Of a stretch of DNA of 64,000 nucleotides, positions 44,128-53,834 are shown piece by piece. Source of the DNA: Massilia sp. 9I (GTDB taxonomy: Bacteria; Pseudomonadota; Gammaproteobacteria; Burkholderiales; Burkholderiaceae_D); contig NZ_LR733275.1 of assembly GCF_902506415.1 (NCBI RefSeq), positions 2,705,795 through 2,769,794 of the forward strand, read 5' to 3'. Under the pieces are notes generated by a model. It was not told where the DNA came from, made no database searches, and saw only the letters and a program-made list of their open reading frames with translations. Position 1 is the first letter of the stretch; each line of letters begins with the position of its first letter. A program made the position numbers and the translations under genes.

Positions 44128-44964
44128 ATGAACGACCAAACCAAGGCCGAGTGGCACGGCGCCCAGCTCGATTTCAAGGAGTCGATGAGCTATGGCGACT
44201 ACCTGGGCCTGGACCAGATCCTGTCGGCCCAGCACCCGCTGTCGCCGAACCACAACGAGATGCTGTTCATCATCCAGCACCAGACCAGCGAACTGTGGAT
44301 CAAGCTGATGCTGCACGAGATGCAGGCGGTGCGCCAGAACCTCCGTGAAGGTAACCTGGCGCCGGCCTTCAAGATGCTGGCGCGGGTGGCGCGCATCATG
44401 GACCAGCTGGTGCACGCCTGGGACGTGCTGGCCACCATGACGCCGCCCGAGTACACCGCGATCCGCCCCTACCTGGGCGCTTCCTCCGGCTTCCAGTCCT
44501 TCCAGTACCGCCAGCTCGAATTCATCCTGGGGAACAAGAACCCGAACCTGTTGGCCGTGCACGAGAAGTCGCCGGAGGCGCACGCCATCCTGGACCGCGA
44601 GCTGCACGCGCCTTCCGTCTACGACGAGGCGGTGATGCTGCTGGCGCGCAGCGGCTTCGCGATCGCGCCCGAACGCCTGGCCGCCGACTGGACCCGCCCG
44701 ACCCAGCTGGACGAGAGCGTGAAGGCGGCCTGGCTGGGCGTCTACCAGGATACCGAGCACCACTGGGCGCTGTACGAACTGGCCGAGAAGCTGGTCGACC
44801 TGGAAACCGCCTTCCGCTTCTGGCGCTTCCGCCACGTGAGCACCGTCGAGCGCATCATCGGCTTCAAGCAGGGCACCGGCGGCACCTCGGGCGCCAGCTA
44901 CCTGCGCAAGATGCTCGATGTGGTGCTGTTCCCGGAATTGTTTGCCCTCCGGACCGCGCTCTGA
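44128..44964 (+). CDS. kynA: Tryptophan 2,3-dioxygenase
   Basis: A 278-residue heme enzyme that opens the indole ring of tryptophan. It shows the substrate and heme region [16 protein letters not shown], the [16 protein letters not shown] loop, [12 protein letters not shown] and the axial-His region in [16 protein letters not shown] 44128 follows GAGAGGAAG. It ends the operon, which lacks the later catabolic genes, so anthranilate is the visible product. Confidence 0.95.
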   Translation: MNDQTKAEWHGAQLDFKESMSYGDYLGLDQILSAQHPLSPNHNEMLFIIQHQTSELWIKLMLHEMQAVRQNLREGNLAPAFKMLARVARIMDQLVHAWDVLATMTPPEYTAIRPYLGASSGFQSFQYRQLEFILGNKNPNLLAVHEKSPEAHAILDRELHAPSVYDEAVMLLARSGFAIAPERLAADWTRPTQLDESVKAAWLGVYQDTEHHWALYELAEKLVDLETAFRFWRFRHVSTVERIIGFKQGTGGTSGASYLRKMLDVVLFPELFALRTAL

Positions 44965-45021
44965 TCCATTGCCGGCGGGCACAGTGTATGATCGCATTGT
45001 CTTTTGTGACTTCAAGAAACA

Positions 45022-46137
45022 ATGCAAGCCGCACCGCCCGCCCTGGGGCAACCCTTCTCGCTCTACCTCGACCTGACCCGCTTCGCCGCCGCGGTCATGG
45101 TCGTGTTCGCCCATTTCGGCTACTTCGGCGTCATCCCGGAGGGCGCCTGGGGCGCGCTGCCCGGCATGGGGCGCGAGGCGGTGATGGTGTTCTTCGTGCT
45201 GTCGGGCTACGTGATCGCCTCCTCCACGGCTCAGCGCCGTCCTTCCGCGCGCGAGTACGCGGTGGCGCGCCTGTCGCGCGTGTATTCGGTGGCGCTCCCC
45301 TGCCTGCTGCTGGCGCTGGCCGCTGCGCTGGCCGTGCGCGCTTTCACCGACGCGGTCCCGCCCAACGCCTACGTGCTCGACAAACTGTACGTGTACGTAC
45401 CACTCCACCTGCTGTTCCTGGGCGAGCACTGGACCCTGGCCGAAGTCCCGCCCTATATGGTGCCCTACTGGTCGCTCGGCTACGAAGCCTGGTACTACCT
45501 GCTGTTCGGGCTCGCCTGCTACCTGCGCGGCCGGCGACGGGTCCTGATGCTGGCGCTGGCGCTGGCCTTCATGGGCTACAAACTGTGGCTGCTGCTGCCG
45601 GTCTGGCTAGCCGGCGCCTGGCTGTGCCGCAGCTACCGCGCGCCCTGGCTGGGCCAGCGCGCGGCGCGCATCGGCTGGCTGGCCAGCATGCTGCTGTTCG
45701 GCGCCTGGGTCGGCCTGCACCTCGAGGAAAACCTGCGCGCGCTGGCCCATGCCTGGTGGCCCTTCCGCTCACTGCCCCTGGGCAGCGCCGACCGCTTCCT
45801 CGGCGACTGGCTGCTGTGCCTCATCGTGCTGCTCAACTTCGCCTGTGCGCGCGACGCCGGCTTCACGGGCCTGCTGCGCATCGCGCCGCTGCTGCGGTCC
45901 CTGGCGTCCACCACCTTCACGCTCTACCTGTCGCATGCGGTCGTGATCGGGCTGTGGATGGCGTTCTACCCGCATGACCGGCATTCGATGACCGACATCC
46001 TCGCCCTGGGCGGCGCGATCGCCGTCACCACGGTGCTGCTCGGCGCCGTGACCGAACAGCGCCGTCCCGCCTGGCGCGCCTTCTTCGCGCGCCTACTGGC
46101 GCCGCGCACCGTCGCGAGCGACCAGACCCCGGCCTGA
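45022..46137 (+). CDS. Acyltransferase family 3 membrane protein
   Basis: A 371-residue integral membrane O-acyltransferase (OafA/NodX type). The N-terminus has YLDLTRFAAAVMVVFAHFGYFG with the family His, then VMVFFVLSGYVIASSTA, and about ten membrane helices. Such enzymes acylate sugars of lipopolysaccharide, exopolysaccharide or small molecules; the substrate cannot be told. It is a single gene with 57 bases after kynA and 59 before the next gene. Confidence 0.9.
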   Translation: MQAAPPALGQPFSLYLDLTRFAAAVMVVFAHFGYFGVIPEGAWGALPGMGREAVMVFFVLSGYVIASSTAQRRPSAREYAVARLSRVYSVALPCLLLALAAALAVRAFTDAVPPNAYVLDKLYVYVPLHLLFLGEHWTLAEVPPYMVPYWSLGYEAWYYLLFGLACYLRGRRRVLMLALALAFMGYKLWLLLPVWLAGAWLCRSYRAPWLGQRAARIGWLASMLLFGAWVGLHLEENLRALAHAWWPFRSLPLGSADRFLGDWLLCLIVLLNFACARDAGFTGLLRIAPLLRSLASTTFTLYLSHAVVIGLWMAFYPHDRHSMTDILALGGAIAVTTVLLGAVTEQRRPAWRAFFARLLAPRTVASDQTPA

Positions 46138-46196
46138 TGCCGCCTGCGCTTTCGACGTACAATCGCCCTTGATCTTTTCCCAACGGTGGAGGCGCG

Positions 46197-46748
46197 ATGA
46201 AGTGCGACGTACTGATCCTGGCAGGCTTGTGGAATTCCGGCCCCGAACACTGGCAGACCCAGTGGCAGGCGCGCTATCCCGCATGGACCAAGGCCGAACA
46301 CCGCGACTGGAATTGCCCGGAGCGCGAGGAATGGGTGGCCGAACTGGACGCCGCCATCGCCGCTTGCAAGGGCGCGCCGATCCTGGTCGCGCATAGCCTC
46401 GGCTGCATGCTGGTGGCGCACTGGGCGGCCAGCCGCTCGCCGCTGAAGGTCAGCGGCGCCTTCCTGGTGGCGCCGAGCGACGTCGAAGCGTCCAGCTATC
46501 CGGCGCCGGTCAACGGCTTCGCCCCGATCCCGCTCGCACCGCTGCCCTTCCCCAGCGTGGTGGTCGCCAGCACGGACGACCCGTATGTGTCGAACGAGCG
46601 CGCCGCCGCCTTTGCCCAGGCCTGGGGCAGCCGGGTCGTGAAGATCGGCGACGCCGGGCATATCAACGGCGCATCGGGCCACGGCCCCTGGGCGGAAGGC
46701 GAACAACTGCTGCAGGAATTCTGCGACCAGCTCGGACACACGACATGA
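46197..46748 (+). CDS. RBBP9/YdeN family alpha/beta hydrolase
   Basis: A 183-residue small serine hydrolase. It shows LILAGLWNSGPEHWQTQW, the nucleophile motif VAHSLGCMLVAHWA (Ser in HSLG), and the Asp and His in STDDPYVS and IGDAGHINGASGHG. The substrate is unknown. Its stop overlaps the GNAT gene start (ATGA), so it is coupled with the next two genes. Confidence 0.92.
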   Translation: MKCDVLILAGLWNSGPEHWQTQWQARYPAWTKAEHRDWNCPEREEWVAELDAAIAACKGAPILVAHSLGCMLVAHWAASRSPLKVSGAFLVAPSDVEASSYPAPVNGFAPIPLAPLPFPSVVVASTDDPYVSNERAAAFAQAWGSRVVKIGDAGHINGASGHGPWAEGEQLLQEFCDQLGHTT

Positions 46749-47272
46749 CGATCCTGCATACCGCGCGCCTGCGCCTGGAACCGATCTGCCTCGATCACTA
46801 TGCCGGCCTGCGCCTGCTGAACGCCGACCCGGTGGTGCAGCGCTACATCAGCGGCCGCCCCGAAACGCCGGAGGAAACGAGCGCCATGATCGAACGCGTG
46901 CAGGGACGCTGGAAGCAGTTCGGCTACTCGTGGTGGAGCTTCATCGAGGAGGACACGGGAGAGCTGGTCGGCGCCGGCTGCATCCAGCACCTCGGCCACG
47001 ACCCGGCCAACGAACACGAGATCGGCTGGCGCCTGCGTCCGGACCGCTGGGGCCGTGGCTACGCGAGCGAGGCCGCGCGCCGCATGGCGTCCTTCGCCTT
47101 CGACGACTTGAAGACGCCTTCGCTGGCGGCGATCTGCCATCCTGAGAATGCCAATTCGGCGAAAGTGATGCAGCGCCTGGGCATGCGCTACCGCGGCGAC
47201 GAGGTGTGGCACGGACAGACGGTGGCGGTCTACGACATCGGGGCGGCGGCCTTCGCTTCCGTTTCGCGATGA
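46745..47272 (+). CDS. GNAT family N-acetyltransferase (RimJ-like)
   Basis: A 175-residue acetyltransferase. It shows TARLRLEPICLDHYAGL, then ELVGAGCIQHLG and the acetyl-CoA loop RPDRWGRGYASEAARRM, with ICHPENANSAKVMQRLGM near the end. This group modifies protein N-termini or antibiotics; the target is unknown. It overlaps both neighbours by 4 bases. Confidence 0.9.
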   Translation: MTILHTARLRLEPICLDHYAGLRLLNADPVVQRYISGRPETPEETSAMIERVQGRWKQFGYSWWSFIEEDTGELVGAGCIQHLGHDPANEHEIGWRLRPDRWGRGYASEAARRMASFAFDDLKTPSLAAICHPENANSAKVMQRLGMRYRGDEVWHGQTVAVYDIGAAAFASVSR

Positions 47273-47667
47273 AGACCTACCACGGCAGCTGCCACTGCGG
47301 CAGCGTCCAGTACGAAGCCGACATCGACCTGAGCGCCGGCACCATCAAGTGCAATTGCAGCATCTGCAGCAAGATGCGCTTCTGGGCCGCCCAGGTGCCC
47401 TCGAACGCCTTCCGCTTGATCAGCGGTGCGGACCGCCTGCGCGAATACCGTTACCTCACGCGGCGCGACGCCCACTACTTCTGCGGCGACTGCGGCATCA
47501 ACACCTTCTCGACCGGCCAGTCGCCGGCCCTCGGCCCCTTCCATGCGGTGGTGCTGGCCAGCCTGGACGACCTGCCGGTGGAAGAACTGCTGGCGGCGCC
47601 GGTGCGTTACCTGGACGGGCGCAACGACAACTGGGTCACGCCGCCGCACGAAACCCGGCACCTGTAA
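47269..47667 (+). CDS. GFA family (CENP-V-like) protein
   Basis: A 132-residue zinc-binding protein of the glutathione-dependent formaldehyde-activating family. It shows GSCHCGSVQYEAD, KCNCSICSKM and YFCGDCGINTFS, the Cys-rich zinc sites. Members are often annotated as S-hydroxymethylglutathione synthases, but activity is doubtful in many. ATG 47269 overlaps the GNAT stop. Confidence 0.92.
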   Translation: MKTYHGSCHCGSVQYEADIDLSAGTIKCNCSICSKMRFWAAQVPSNAFRLISGADRLREYRYLTRRDAHYFCGDCGINTFSTGQSPALGPFHAVVLASLDDLPVEELLAAPVRYLDGRNDNWVTPPHETRHL

Positions 47668-47674
47668 ACGAAAA

Positions 47675-47699
47675 ACCGGGGCACGTGGCCCCGGTCTGT
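47675..47699. terminator. Terminator between GFA gene and htpG
   Basis: An 8-bp stem ACCGGGGC/GCCCCGGT (47675-47682 with 47688-47695) separates convergent genes. The preceding A-tract gives a U-run for the minus-strand htpG transcript; only a short T-run follows on the plus side. Confidence 0.7.
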
Positions 47700-47701
47700 T
47701 C

Positions 47702-49621
47702 TTACTTGGCAGTCGCCAGCAGCATCTCGTTCAGGCGCTTCACGAAGGAAGCCGGATCGCTCAGGCTGCCGCCTTCGGCCAGCATCGCCTGATCGAACAG
47801 GATGTGCGACCAGTCGCCAAAGCGCGCACCTTCGGCGTCTTCGTACTTCAGGCGCGTCACCAAGGGATGGTTCGGGTTGATCTCGAGGATAGGCTTCGAT
47901 TCCGGCGCATCCTGGCCGGCCGCCTTCAGCATGCGCAGCAGGTTACCCGACAGCTCGTTCTCGTCCGCGACCAGGCATGCCGGCGAATCGGTCAGGCGGA
48001 AGGTGACGCGCACGTCCTTGGCCTTGTCGCCCAGGGCGCCCTTCATCTTCTCGACCAGCTCCTTGTAGCCGGCTTCGACTTCCTGGTGTTCCTTCTTCTC
48101 GGCCTCGTCTTCCAGCGCGCCCAGGTCCAGGCCGCCCTTGGCCACCGACACCAGCTCCTTGCCGTCGAATTCGTTCAGGAAGGACAGCATCCATTCGTCG
48201 ACGCGGTCCGTCATCAGGAGCACTTCGACACCCTTCTTGCGGAAGATCTCCAGGTGCGGGCTGTTCTTCGCGGCGGTGTAGCTGTCGGCCGTGACGTAAT
48301 AGATCTTGTCCTGGCCTTCCTTCATGCGGCCGAGGTAGTCGGCGAAGGACACGGTCTGCTCGTCGGAATCGGTGCTGGTCGAGGCGAAGCGCAGCAGCTT
48401 GGCGATGCGGTCCTTGTTGGTGGCGTCCTCGCCGATGCCCTCTTTCAGGACCTGGCCGAACTCCTTCCAGAAGGTCACGTACTTGTCCTTGCCAGCCTGC
48501 TCTTCCGAGTTGGCCATCTCTTCCAGCATGCCCAGCACGCGCTTGGTCGAGCCTTCGCGGATCACGCGCACGTCGCGCGACTCCTGCAGGATCTCGCGCG
48601 AGACGTTCAGCGGCAGGTCGCTGGAGTCGATCACGCCCTTGATGAAGCGCAGGTAGGTCGGCATCAGCTGCTCGGCGTCGTCCATGATGAAGACGCGTTT
48701 CACGTACAGCTTGATGCCGGCGCGCTTGTTGCGGTCCCACAGGTCGAAGGGCGCATGCGCCGGCACGTACAGCAGCTGGGTGTATTCGCTGCGGCCTTCG
48801 ACGCGGTTGTGGGTGTAGGCCAGCGGGTCCTGGAAGTCGTGCGAGACGTGCTTGTAGAACTCGTTGTACTGTTCTTCGGTGATGTCGCTCTTCGAGCGCG
48901 CCCACAGCGCGCTGGCCTGGTTGACGGTCTCGAATTCGTCCTTCAGGACGGTCTGCTTCTTCTCCTCAATCCACTCTTCCTTCTGCATCACGATCGGCAG
49001 CGAGATGTGGTCCGAGTACTTGCGGATGATCGACTTCAGCTTCCACGACGACAGCAGCTCTTCCTCGCCGGCGCGCAGGTGCAGGATCACGTCCGTGCCG
49101 CGGCCCTGCTTCTCGATCTGCTCGACGCTGTAGTCGCCCTCGCCGGTCGATTCCCAGCGCACGCCGTCCGAAGCGAAGGCGCCGGCGCGGCGGGTGTTGA
49201 CGATGACTTTCTCGGCCACGATGAAGGCCGAGTAGAAGCCGACGCCGAACTGACCGATCAGGGCCGCGTCCTGCTGCTGGTCGCCCGACAGCTTGCTGAA
49301 GAATTCCTTGGTGCCCGACTTGGCGATGGTGCCCAGGTGCGAGATGACTTCGTCGCGGCTCATGCCGATGCCGTTGTCCGAAATCGTGATGGTGCGCGCA
49401 TCCTTGTCGAAGCTGACCTTGATTTTGAGCTCGTGGTCGTTGCCGTACAGGGCGTCGTTATTGATCGCTTCGAAGCGCAGCTTGTCGGCTGCATCGGACG
49501 CGTTCGAGATCAGTTCGCGCAGGAAGATCTCCTTGTTCGAATACAAGGAGTGAATCATGAGTTGCAACAGCTGTTTTACTTCTGCCTGGAAGCCAAGGGT
49601 TTCTTTTTCGGCGACTGCCAT
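47702..49621 (-). CDS. htpG: Chaperone HtpG (bacterial Hsp90)
   Basis: A 639-residue ATP-dependent chaperone. The N-terminal GHKL ATPase domain shows [27 protein letters not shown] and [12 protein letters not shown]; middle and C-terminal domains follow. I chose ATG 49621 with GAGGA upstream; the frame reaches 49720, but a heat-shock promoter lies at 49678-49708, so those codons are not transcribed from it. Confidence 0.97.
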   Translation of the reverse strand: MAVAEKETLGFQAEVKQLLQLMIHSLYSNKEIFLRELISNASDAADKLRFEAINNDALYGNDHELKIKVSFDKDARTITISDNGIGMSRDEVISHLGTIAKSGTKEFFSKLSGDQQQDAALIGQFGVGFYSAFIVAEKVIVNTRRAGAFASDGVRWESTGEGDYSVEQIEKQGRGTDVILHLRAGEEELLSSWKLKSIIRKYSDHISLPIVMQKEEWIEEKKQTVLKDEFETVNQASALWARSKSDITEEQYNEFYKHVSHDFQDPLAYTHNRVEGRSEYTQLLYVPAHAPFDLWDRNKRAGIKLYVKRVFIMDDAEQLMPTYLRFIKGVIDSSDLPLNVSREILQESRDVRVIREGSTKRVLGMLEEMANSEEQAGKDKYVTFWKEFGQVLKEGIGEDATNKDRIAKLLRFASTSTDSDEQTVSFADYLGRMKEGQDKIYYVTADSYTAAKNSPHLEIFRKKGVEVLLMTDRVDEWMLSFLNEFDGKELVSVAKGGLDLGALEDEAEKKEHQEVEAGYKELVEKMKGALGDKAKDVRVTFRLTDSPACLVADENELSGNLLRMLKAAGQDAPESKPILEINPNHPLVTRLKYEDAEGARFGDWSHILFDQAMLAEGGSLSDPASFVKRLNEMLLATAK

Positions 49622-49677
49622 CTTGTTCCTCGTGTTTGGTTCAGTGAATGGGGACCGCCCAAAGGCGGATTGCAGCC

Positions 49678-49708
49678 ATATTGGGATCCGAATAACAATT
49701 TCAAGGGG
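49678..49708 (-). promoter_or_regulatory. Sigma-32 heat-shock promoter of htpG
   Basis: On the minus strand, CCCCTTGAA (49708-49700), a 14-base spacer and CCCAATAT (49685-49678) match the heat-shock consensus (CTTGAA and CCCCATNT). Start of transcription would be about 50 bases before the htpG ATG. The leader also holds a 5-bp hairpin (CCGCC/GGCGG, 49655-49668). Confidence 0.8.
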
Positions 49709-49756
49709 TCTTTCTGACATGCACTACAATCGCGTGAATATTGCCAAGGAGATACT

Positions 49757-50158
49757 ATGTCGAACGAAGAACTGGCCAAGGACGTGGTGCGCCGCTATGT
49801 GGACGCGTTCAACCGCGGCGACCCGGATGGCCTGCGCGTCCTGCTCGCCGACGACGCCGAAATCCAGGGCGTCATGGGCCAGGGCCTGTTCGACCGGATC
49901 GCACCGGTCTGGCGCCAGCTGATCGAGGGCTACGGCATGCAGCTGCGCGTCGTGGGCCTGATCGCCGAGGGCAATACGGTGGCCGCGCGTTTCGTCGAAA
50001 CCGGCACCTTCCTCCACCCTGCCTTCGGCAAGGAGCCGACCGGCAAGTCCTACGAACTGGTGGCCATGGAATGGTTCGAGATCGAGGACGGCCGGATCAA
50101 GCGGCGCTGGGGCGCCCGTGACGCGGCGTCGCAGGCGCGCCAGCTCGGCATTGCCTGA
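49757..50158 (+). CDS. SnoaL-like / NTF2-fold protein
   Basis: A 133-residue protein with the ketosteroid-isomerase-like cone fold: VRRYVDAFNRGDPDGLRVLLADDAEI, then VRVVGL-type strands and EWFEIEDGRIKRRWGARD. Proteins of this type may be isomerases, cyclases or simple binding proteins. ATG 49757 follows AAGGAGATACT. It is divergent from htpG. Confidence 0.85.
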   Translation: MSNEELAKDVVRRYVDAFNRGDPDGLRVLLADDAEIQGVMGQGLFDRIAPVWRQLIEGYGMQLRVVGLIAEGNTVAARFVETGTFLHPAFGKEPTGKSYELVAMEWFEIEDGRIKRRWGARDAASQARQLGIA

Positions 50159-50250
50159 ATCAGGTGTTTTTTTTCGTGCCGTGTCGATTCCTGCTTGCCG
50201 CCTTCGTCGTGCTTGCAGTAACACCCCTACAACCGAATAGGAGAACCAGC

Positions 50251-50739
50251 ATGAAACCGGCAACCCGCGCCATCCCCGAAGGCTTCCACAGCATCACCCC
50301 ACACCTGGTCTGCGAAGGCGCAGCCAAGGCGCTCGACTTTTACCGCGAGTGCTTCGGCGCCGTCGAGGTGTCGCGCATGCCCGGGCCGGACGGCAGGCTG
50401 ATGCACGCCGAGATGCGCATCGGCGATTCCATCGTCATGCTGTGCGACGACTTTCCCGACTACGGCAGCCCGGGGCCGCTGGCGCTGAAGGGCTCGCCGG
50501 TGGTGATCCACCTGTACGTGCGCGATGCCGACGCGGTCTGGGAACGCGCCATGGCCGCGGGCGCCAAGCCCCTGATGCCGCTGGGCGACGCCTTCTGGGG
50601 CGACCGCTACGGCCAGTTCATGGACCCCTTCGGCCACCGCTGGGCCGTCGCCACCCACGTGCGCGACATGACGCCGCAAGAGATCCAGGACGCCATGGCC
50701 AAGGAGATGCCGCCCAGCTGCGGCGGCGAACAAGGCTGA
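50251..50739 (+). CDS. VOC family protein (PhnB/glyoxalase-like)
   Basis: A 162-residue protein of the vicinal oxygen chelate superfamily: two beta-alpha-beta-beta-beta modules with HLVCEGAAKALDFYRECFGAVE, HAEMRIGDSIVMLCDD and FMDPFGHRWAVATH. PhnB-type members bind a metal but often have no known activity. ATG 50251 follows AGGAGAACCAGC. It lies 92 bases after the SnoaL-like gene and converges with the MocR gene. Confidence 0.9.
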   Translation: MKPATRAIPEGFHSITPHLVCEGAAKALDFYRECFGAVEVSRMPGPDGRLMHAEMRIGDSIVMLCDDFPDYGSPGPLALKGSPVVIHLYVRDADAVWERAMAAGAKPLMPLGDAFWGDRYGQFMDPFGHRWAVATHVRDMTPQEIQDAMAKEMPPSCGGEQG

Positions 50740-50740
50740 T

Positions 50741-52156
50741 CTAGCCCAGGGCACGTTCCAGCAGACGGAGCGTGCCCGCATCCTGCAGCGCCGCCACGTT
50801 CAGGCGCATATGGGTCGAGGCCAGCTGCTTGGGCGAGAACAGGCTGCCGGGCGCCAGCAGCAGCTCATCCTGCATGGCGCGCGCGGCCACCGCATTGGTG
50901 TCGCGCGCGGCATCGACCCAGACGAACATCCCGGCGCTGGGAGCCGGATCCAGGCGCAGGCCCAGGCTTTCCAACTGGCGCAGCGCCTGCGGGCGCGCCG
51001 CATCCAGGCGGGCGCGCACCCGGTCCAGGTGCTTGCGGTACAGGCCTTCGGACAAAATCTTGTACACCACGCGCTCGCCGAGGTCCGAGGTGGAGAGCGT
51101 GGACAGCATCTTGCGGTCGGCCAGGCGCTGCGCCCGCTCATGCGAAGTCGCGATGAAGCCGACGCGCAGGTTCGGCGCCATCGATTTGGAAAAGCCGCCC
51201 AAGTAGATCACGCGCTTGAGGCCGTCCAGCGCGGCCAGCCGGGTCGCCCCGCCCGGATGCAGGTCGGCGTAGATATCGTCCTCGACCACGGTGAAATCGA
51301 ACTGTTCCGCCAGGCGCAGCAGGCCATAGGCCTTGGCAGCCGACAGCGAGCTGGAAGTCGGGTTGTGCAGCACCGAGTTGATGATGAAGAGGCTGGGCCG
51401 GTGGCGTGCGGCCAGCTCGGCCAGCTGCTCCAGGTCCGGGCCGTCGGCCAGGCGCCGCACCCCCACCACGTTCAGCCCCAGGGCGGCAAACGACCCGAAC
51501 ATCAGGAACCAGGCCGGATCGTCGACCAGGATGGTGTCGCCCGGTCGGCAGAACTCGCGCGCCACCAGGTCGAGCGCCTGGGTCACGCCCAGGGTCGTCA
51601 CGATGTGCTCGGGCGCCGCTTCGATCTCGACCTCGAGCAGCTTGCGCTGAAGCTGCTGGCGTAGCGGCAGAAATCCCTGCGGCGCGCCGTAGCCGAGCAG
51701 GCCGGCGCTGTTCTGCCGGCTCAGACTGGCCAAGGCCTTGGCAACGGCCGCCCCGTCGAGCCAGTCGGCCGGGAGCACGCCGGCGCCGGGCGAAAACTGC
51801 AGCGGCGCCTGGCGAAACAGGTTGCGCACCAGCCAGGCGACATCCAGGGTCGCCGCGCTGCTCGGGCTCGGAGCGGCCAAGTTCCGGGCCGGCTGCGGGC
51901 GTTCGCGCACGAAAAAGCCGGCGCCGCGGCGCGAGTCGAGGTAGCCCTGGGCCACCAGGCGGTCGTAGCTGGCCACCACGGTGAAGGGCGAAACGCCATG
52001 TGCCTGCGCAAACTGGCGGATCGAGGGCATGCGCGCACCGGGACGCAGCAGGCGCTCCTCGATGCGGCCGGCGACGCCACGCACGATCTGGTCGGCCAGG
52101 GGCTCGCTCGAATCGCGCACGAGGCTCAGGCTCGTCGAGGCAGGTGTATTGGTCAT
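50741..52156 (-). CDS. MocR/PdxR-type GntR transcriptional regulator
   Basis: A 471-residue regulator: an N-terminal GntR helix-turn-helix (MPSIRQFAQAHGVSPFTVVASYDRLVAQGYL) fused to an aminotransferase-like domain with the PLP-binding Lys in LGGFSKSMAPNLRVG. Such proteins sense amines, amino acids or PLP, often at a divergently transcribed target. It is divergent from an EamA transporter, with tandem TGTACTGG repeats between them. Confidence 0.92.
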   Translation of the reverse strand: MTNTPASTSLSLVRDSSEPLADQIVRGVAGRIEERLLRPGARMPSIRQFAQAHGVSPFTVVASYDRLVAQGYLDSRRGAGFFVRERPQPARNLAAPSPSSAATLDVAWLVRNLFRQAPLQFSPGAGVLPADWLDGAAVAKALASLSRQNSAGLLGYGAPQGFLPLRQQLQRKLLEVEIEAAPEHIVTTLGVTQALDLVAREFCRPGDTILVDDPAWFLMFGSFAALGLNVVGVRRLADGPDLEQLAELAARHRPSLFIINSVLHNPTSSSLSAAKAYGLLRLAEQFDFTVVEDDIYADLHPGGATRLAALDGLKRVIYLGGFSKSMAPNLRVGFIATSHERAQRLADRKMLSTLSTSDLGERVVYKILSEGLYRKHLDRVRARLDAARPQALRQLESLGLRLDPAPSAGMFVWVDAARDTNAVAARAMQDELLLAPGSLFSPKQLASTHMRLNVAALQDAGTLRLLERALG

Positions 52157-52190
52157 TTCGCCATCACAGTGAATGAATTAAGTGCGCAAG

Positions 52191-52209
52191 TGTACTGGGA
52201 CTGTACTGG
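52191..52209. promoter_or_regulatory. Tandem TGTACTGG direct repeats
   Basis: TGTACTGG occurs at 52191-52198 and 52202-52209, 11 bases apart (about one helical turn), followed by CAGTA. Direct repeats of this spacing are characteristic of MocR-type operators. They lie between the MocR gene and the transporter gene. Confidence 0.6.
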
Positions 52210-52270
52210 TCAGTATCGATAGCATAGAACTGTCGAACCGCCAATGCAATCGCTCTGTCGAAGGATGTCC

Positions 52271-53176
52271 ATGAGTACCGCTTTCTGCTCCCGCCCTGCC
52301 GCTCCCAGCCACACGGGGCGCGCCATGCTGCTCGGCCTGATTGGCGTGGCGATGTTCAGCCTGACGATGCCGCTGACCCGCATCGCGGTCGCCGAACTCG
52401 ATCCCCTGTTCGTCACCTTCGGGCGGGCGCTCGGCGCCGCCCTGCTGGCCGCGGCCTGGCTGGCCTGGAAGCGCGCCGCCCTGCCGCCGCGCACGTCCCT
52501 GCTCCCCCTCGGCCTGGTGGCGGCAGGCTGCATCGTCGGTTTCCCGCTGTTTACCTCGATCGCCCTGCGCACCCTGCCGGCGTCGCATGGCGCCCTGCTG
52601 GTCGGCGTGCTGCCGCTGGTGACCGCCCTGTATTCGGCCGTGCGCGGCTTCGAACGGCCGTCGACCGGTTTCTGGGGCATGGCCCTGCTCGGCTCCAGCC
52701 TGGTGATTGCCTTCGCGCTGGTCCAGGGCGGCGGCAGCCTGCACCTGGCCGACCTCCTGATCTTCGCCGCCGTAGGCTCGGCGGCGGTCGGCTATGCCGA
52801 GGGCGGGCGCCTGTCGCGCAGCCTGGGCGGGCCGGAAGTCATCTGCTGGGCGCTGCTGCTGGCGGCGCCACTGGTCCTGCCCATCGTGCTCTGGCAAGGC
52901 TGGCCGGCAGCCGGCCAGGTTGGCGTCGGCGCCTGGTTGTCGTTTGCCTACGTTACGGCGATCTCGATGTTCGTCGGTTTCTTCTTCTGGTACCGCGGGC
53001 TGGCGCTGGGCGGCGTGGCGCGGGTGGGCCAGGTGCAGCTGCTGCAACCCTTCCTGAGCCTGATTGGGGCGGCGCTGCTGCTGGGCGAGGCGCTGACCCT
53101 GGTTAACTGCGTGTTCGCGCTGGCGGTGGCCGCCGTCGTGTTCGCGGGGCGCCGGATGGCCGTACGCCAGCAGTAA
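52271..53176 (+). CDS. EamA/DMT family transporter
   Basis: A 301-residue integral membrane protein with about ten helices in two EamA repeats (MLLGLIGVAMFSLTMPLTRIAV, and the second beginning PLVLPIVLWQ). This family exports metabolites such as amino acids. ATG 52271 follows AAGGA at a good distance; ATG 52265 is an alternative. It is divergent from and probably regulated by the MocR protein. Confidence 0.88.
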   Translation: MSTAFCSRPAAPSHTGRAMLLGLIGVAMFSLTMPLTRIAVAELDPLFVTFGRALGAALLAAAWLAWKRAALPPRTSLLPLGLVAAGCIVGFPLFTSIALRTLPASHGALLVGVLPLVTALYSAVRGFERPSTGFWGMALLGSSLVIAFALVQGGGSLHLADLLIFAAVGSAAVGYAEGGRLSRSLGGPEVICWALLLAAPLVLPIVLWQGWPAAGQVGVGAWLSFAYVTAISMFVGFFFWYRGLALGGVARVGQVQLLQPFLSLIGAALLLGEALTLVNCVFALAVAAVVFAGRRMAVRQQ

Positions 53177-53240
53177 AACACCTGAAAAGCGTCCGGTTGG
53201 GCTTACAATACCGGCTTCTTTCACCGTCATTGCATACATC

Positions 53241-53702
53241 ATGTCCGTCTACGACAAACTCAAAGAACTGAACATCACCCTGGCCGCGCCGGCCACCCCG
53301 GCCGCCGCCTATGTCATGTACGTGCAGACCGGCAACCTCGTGTTCATCTCGGGCCACATCGCCAAGAACGCCGACGGCTCGCCGAACACCGGCACCCTCG
53401 GCAAGGACAAGACCACCGCGGACGGCCAGGCCGCCGCACGCGCCGTGGCCATCGACCTGATCGGCACCCTGCAGGAAGCCGTGGGCGGCGACCTGAGCCG
53501 CGTCAAGCGCATCGTCAAGGTGATGAGCCTGGTGGCCTCGACCCCGGAATACAACGAGCAGCACCTGGTCACCAACGGCTGCTCGGAACTGATCGGCGAA
53601 GTGTTCGGCGACGCCGGCAAGCACGCCCGCTCGGCTTTCGGCGTGGCTTCGCTGCCGCGTGGCGCCTGCGTCGAAATCGAAATGATCGTCGAAGTCGCGT
53701 AA
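53241..53702 (+). CDS. RidA family protein
   Basis: A 153-residue member of the YjgF/YER057c/UK114 family, which hydrolyses reactive enamine/imine intermediates formed by PLP enzymes. It shows VQTGNLVFISGHIAKN, VVKVMSLVASTPEYNEQHLV and the C-terminal RSAFGVASLPRGACVEIEM with the key Arg. The PLP aminotransferase gene follows, a fitting neighbour. Confidence 0.9.
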   Translation: MSVYDKLKELNITLAAPATPAAAYVMYVQTGNLVFISGHIAKNADGSPNTGTLGKDKTTADGQAAARAVAIDLIGTLQEAVGGDLSRVKRIVKVMSLVASTPEYNEQHLVTNGCSELIGEVFGDAGKHARSAFGVASLPRGACVEIEMIVEVA

Positions 53703-53728
53703 CGAATATTAGCGTTGTAACCGTTGCG

Positions 53729-53754
53729 GGCCGGGCCTACCCGGCCCGGCCTTT
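53729..53754 (+). terminator. GC-rich hairpin after the RidA gene
   Basis: An 8-bp stem GGCCGGGC/GCCCGGCC (53729-53736 with 53744-53751) is followed by only three T. A weak intrinsic terminator. Confidence 0.5.
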
Positions 53755-53834
53755 CCAAGGCCGCCTACCCGGCGTGCTTTATAATGGCCCGGCACCACCC
53801 GTGCGGTCCCTTCCTGTGAGTGTGTACGAACATC

